This document shows, piece by piece, positions 13,964 to 15,031 of a DNA stretch of 15,031 nucleotides. The stretch lies in the NCBI GenBank assembly GCA_041481485.1, contig JBGPBY010000133.1, forward strand, positions 1 to 15,031. Direction: 5' to 3'. This DNA is from JBGPBY01 sp041481485 (GTDB taxonomy: Bacteria; Acidobacteriota; Terriglobia; 20CM-2-55-15). Both the position numbers and the translations under genes were made by a program. Below the pieces are notes generated by a model that had not been told where the DNA came from, ran no database searches, and was given only the letters and a program-made list of their open reading frames with translations. Position 1 is the first letter of the stretch. Each line of letters starts with the position of its first letter.

Positions 13964-15031
13964 TCAGCGCGGCGATTTCCAGATTCTGCGTATCCAGTCT
14001 TCAACTTCAGTGGCTTCCGATGGAATATTTCGCGAAAGATTGTTGCAGCCACTGCGGGTCACCAGAACATCATCTTCAATACGTACTCCGATGCCGCGAT
14101 ATTTTGGAGGAACCGTCAAATCGTCAGTCTGAAAGTACAGCCCGGGTTCGACGGTCAGCACCATTCCCGGCATGAGTTTCCCAAACTTATAAGTCTCCGC
14201 GCGAGCCTGAGCGCAATCGTGAACATCGAGACCAAGCATGTGGCTGACGTTGTGCAGGGAGTAGCGTTTGTAGAACTGGTTTTCGTCCCGCAATGCGTCC
14301 TCAGGCTTTTCCTTCATGATACCGAGACGGTGGAGTCCTTCAGAAAGAACACGCATCGCTGCACGATTAGGCTCAAGAAAATCGTTCCCGGGCCGAACCT
14401 CGCGCATGCCTGCGGTCTGAGCCTCCAGTACGAGCGTGTAAATTTCGCGCTGCTCGCGCGAGAATTTCCCACTAATGGGTAGCACGCGCGTGATGTCTGC
14501 AGTGTACAAGGCATTACCTTCAACACCGGCATCGAGCAAAAGCAGATCGCCCTTGCGAATTTGTCCGTTATTGCGCGTCCAGTGCAGCGTGCAGGCGTGC
14601 GCTCCGGCGGCCGCGATGGTTCCATACCCCACGTCATTGCCTTCGGTTCGCGCGCGCAAAAAAAAGGTTCCTTCGATTTCCCGCTCCGTCCTGGCCGACT
14701 TCAAACGGGCAATCACATCTTCAAACGCACGGTGAGTCGAACGGATCGCCGCACTCAGATACTGGATCTCGCTTTTGTCCTTGATCAGCCGCATTTCGGA
14801 CAAGAATTCCGCAAGTTGCTTGTTGCGCTCGGTCTGTTCGCGTGTGGGACGTGCGTCCAACGCCGTTTCGACATCCGTCGCGAAACTCATCACGACACGA
14901 TAGCCGCCGGCTGCAGATGAGCGTGCCGTCTTGAGAAACGGATACAACTCTTCTCTTCCGCGAACGTCGGTTATGCCGTAGAGGCTGCGGGAATTTTCAA
15001 CGCCTGGTGTCTTCCCCACCCACAATTCGCC
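13964..15031 (-). CDS. pepP: M24 metallopeptidase, Xaa-Pro aminopeptidase (aminopeptidase P), N-terminus cut
   Basis: The frame runs into the window edge without a start: residues before GELWVGKTPG are missing, so roughly the first quarter is absent. What is left (355 residues) holds the end of the AMP_N domain and the whole pita-bread catalytic domain. All five metal ligands are visible, numbering from the edge: Asp167 in LLLLDAGVEG, Asp179 in TADITRVLP, His264 in SHMLGLDVHD, Glu295 in LTVEPGLYF and Glu319 in GVRIEDDVLV. The catalytic His271 (LDVHD) is also present. Such enzymes cleave the N-terminal residue from peptides with proline in second place, usually with two Mn ions, in the cytoplasm. 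Asp167 and Asp179 are 12 apart, one more than in E. coli PepP. It is convergent with the barrel gene. Which M24 subgroup it belongs to is less certain than the family. Confidence 0.92.
   Translation of the reverse strand, partial: GELWVGKTPGVENSRSLYGITDVRGREELYPFLKTARSSAAGGYRVVMSFATDVETALDARPTREQTERNKQLAEFLSEMRLIKDKSEIQYLSAAIRSTHRAFEDVIARLKSARTEREIEGTFFLRARTEGNDVGYGTIAAAGAHACTLHWTRNNGQIRKGDLLLLDAGVEGNALYTADITRVLPISGKFSREQREIYTLVLEAQTAGMREVRPGNDFLEPNRAAMRVLSEGLHRLGIMKEKPEDALRDENQFYKRYSLHNVSHMLGLDVHDCAQARAETYKFGKLMPGMVLTVEPGLYFQTDDLTVPPKYRGIGVRIEDDVLVTRSGCNNLSRNIPSEATEVEDWIRRIWKSPR

Overview
The window looks like a chromosomal segment from an Acidobacteriota soil bacterium (Solibacter/Bryobacter-like or a neighbouring class). 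This is inferred from the gene content: several large secreted proteins built from carboxypeptidase-regulatory-like beta-sandwich domains, a DUF6152 protein starting with a mature AHHSFAAEYD end, a HAF-repeat protein, and GC-rich palindromic repeats between genes. No rRNA, tRNA, CRISPR array, integrase or recognisable insertion sequence was seen. Almost every gene encodes an exported or membrane protein.

Layout. 1-102 (-): 5' end of an unrecognised gene. 280-1842 and 1839-3605 (-): two secreted carboxypeptidase-regulatory-like proteins in an operon with a 4-base ATGA overlap. 3606-3994: 389-base divergent spacer with possible gene debris and a weak promoter. 3995-5209 (+): exported 404-residue protein resembling the LIC_10091/DUF7790 family, with a degenerate nucleotide/SAM-binding-like glycine motif. 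5210-5518: spacer. 5519-7411 (+): third paralogue of the secreted family. 7431-7802 and 7808-8212 (-): DUF4870 membrane protein and DUF6152 secreted protein, 5 bases apart, behind a TTGACA promoter overlapped by an operator-like inverted repeat. 8372-8442: palindromic repeat. 8560-10428 (-): fourth paralogue, with a helical insertion. 10552-12060 (-): six HAF repeats, a short collagen-like stretch and a helical C-terminal domain. 12061-12593: divergent spacer with a composite palindromic repeat and a possible gene remnant. 12594-13865 (+): outer-membrane beta-barrel-like protein. 13883-13952: second copy of the palindromic repeat, between convergent genes. 13964-15031 (-): M24 aminopeptidase P, N-terminus beyond the window.

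How the genes may fit together: the four secreted paralogues share the same multi-domain order and C-terminal signature, and they sit with a HAF/collagen-like surface protein and a beta-barrel protein. This reads as an envelope or extracellular-protein locus that grew by duplication. No catalytic centre was seen in the four paralogues, so a structural or binding role is inferred, not shown. The strongest leads for follow-up are this paralogue cluster, the HAF-collagen-helix fusion, the exported LIC_10091-like protein and the two families of palindromic repeats.
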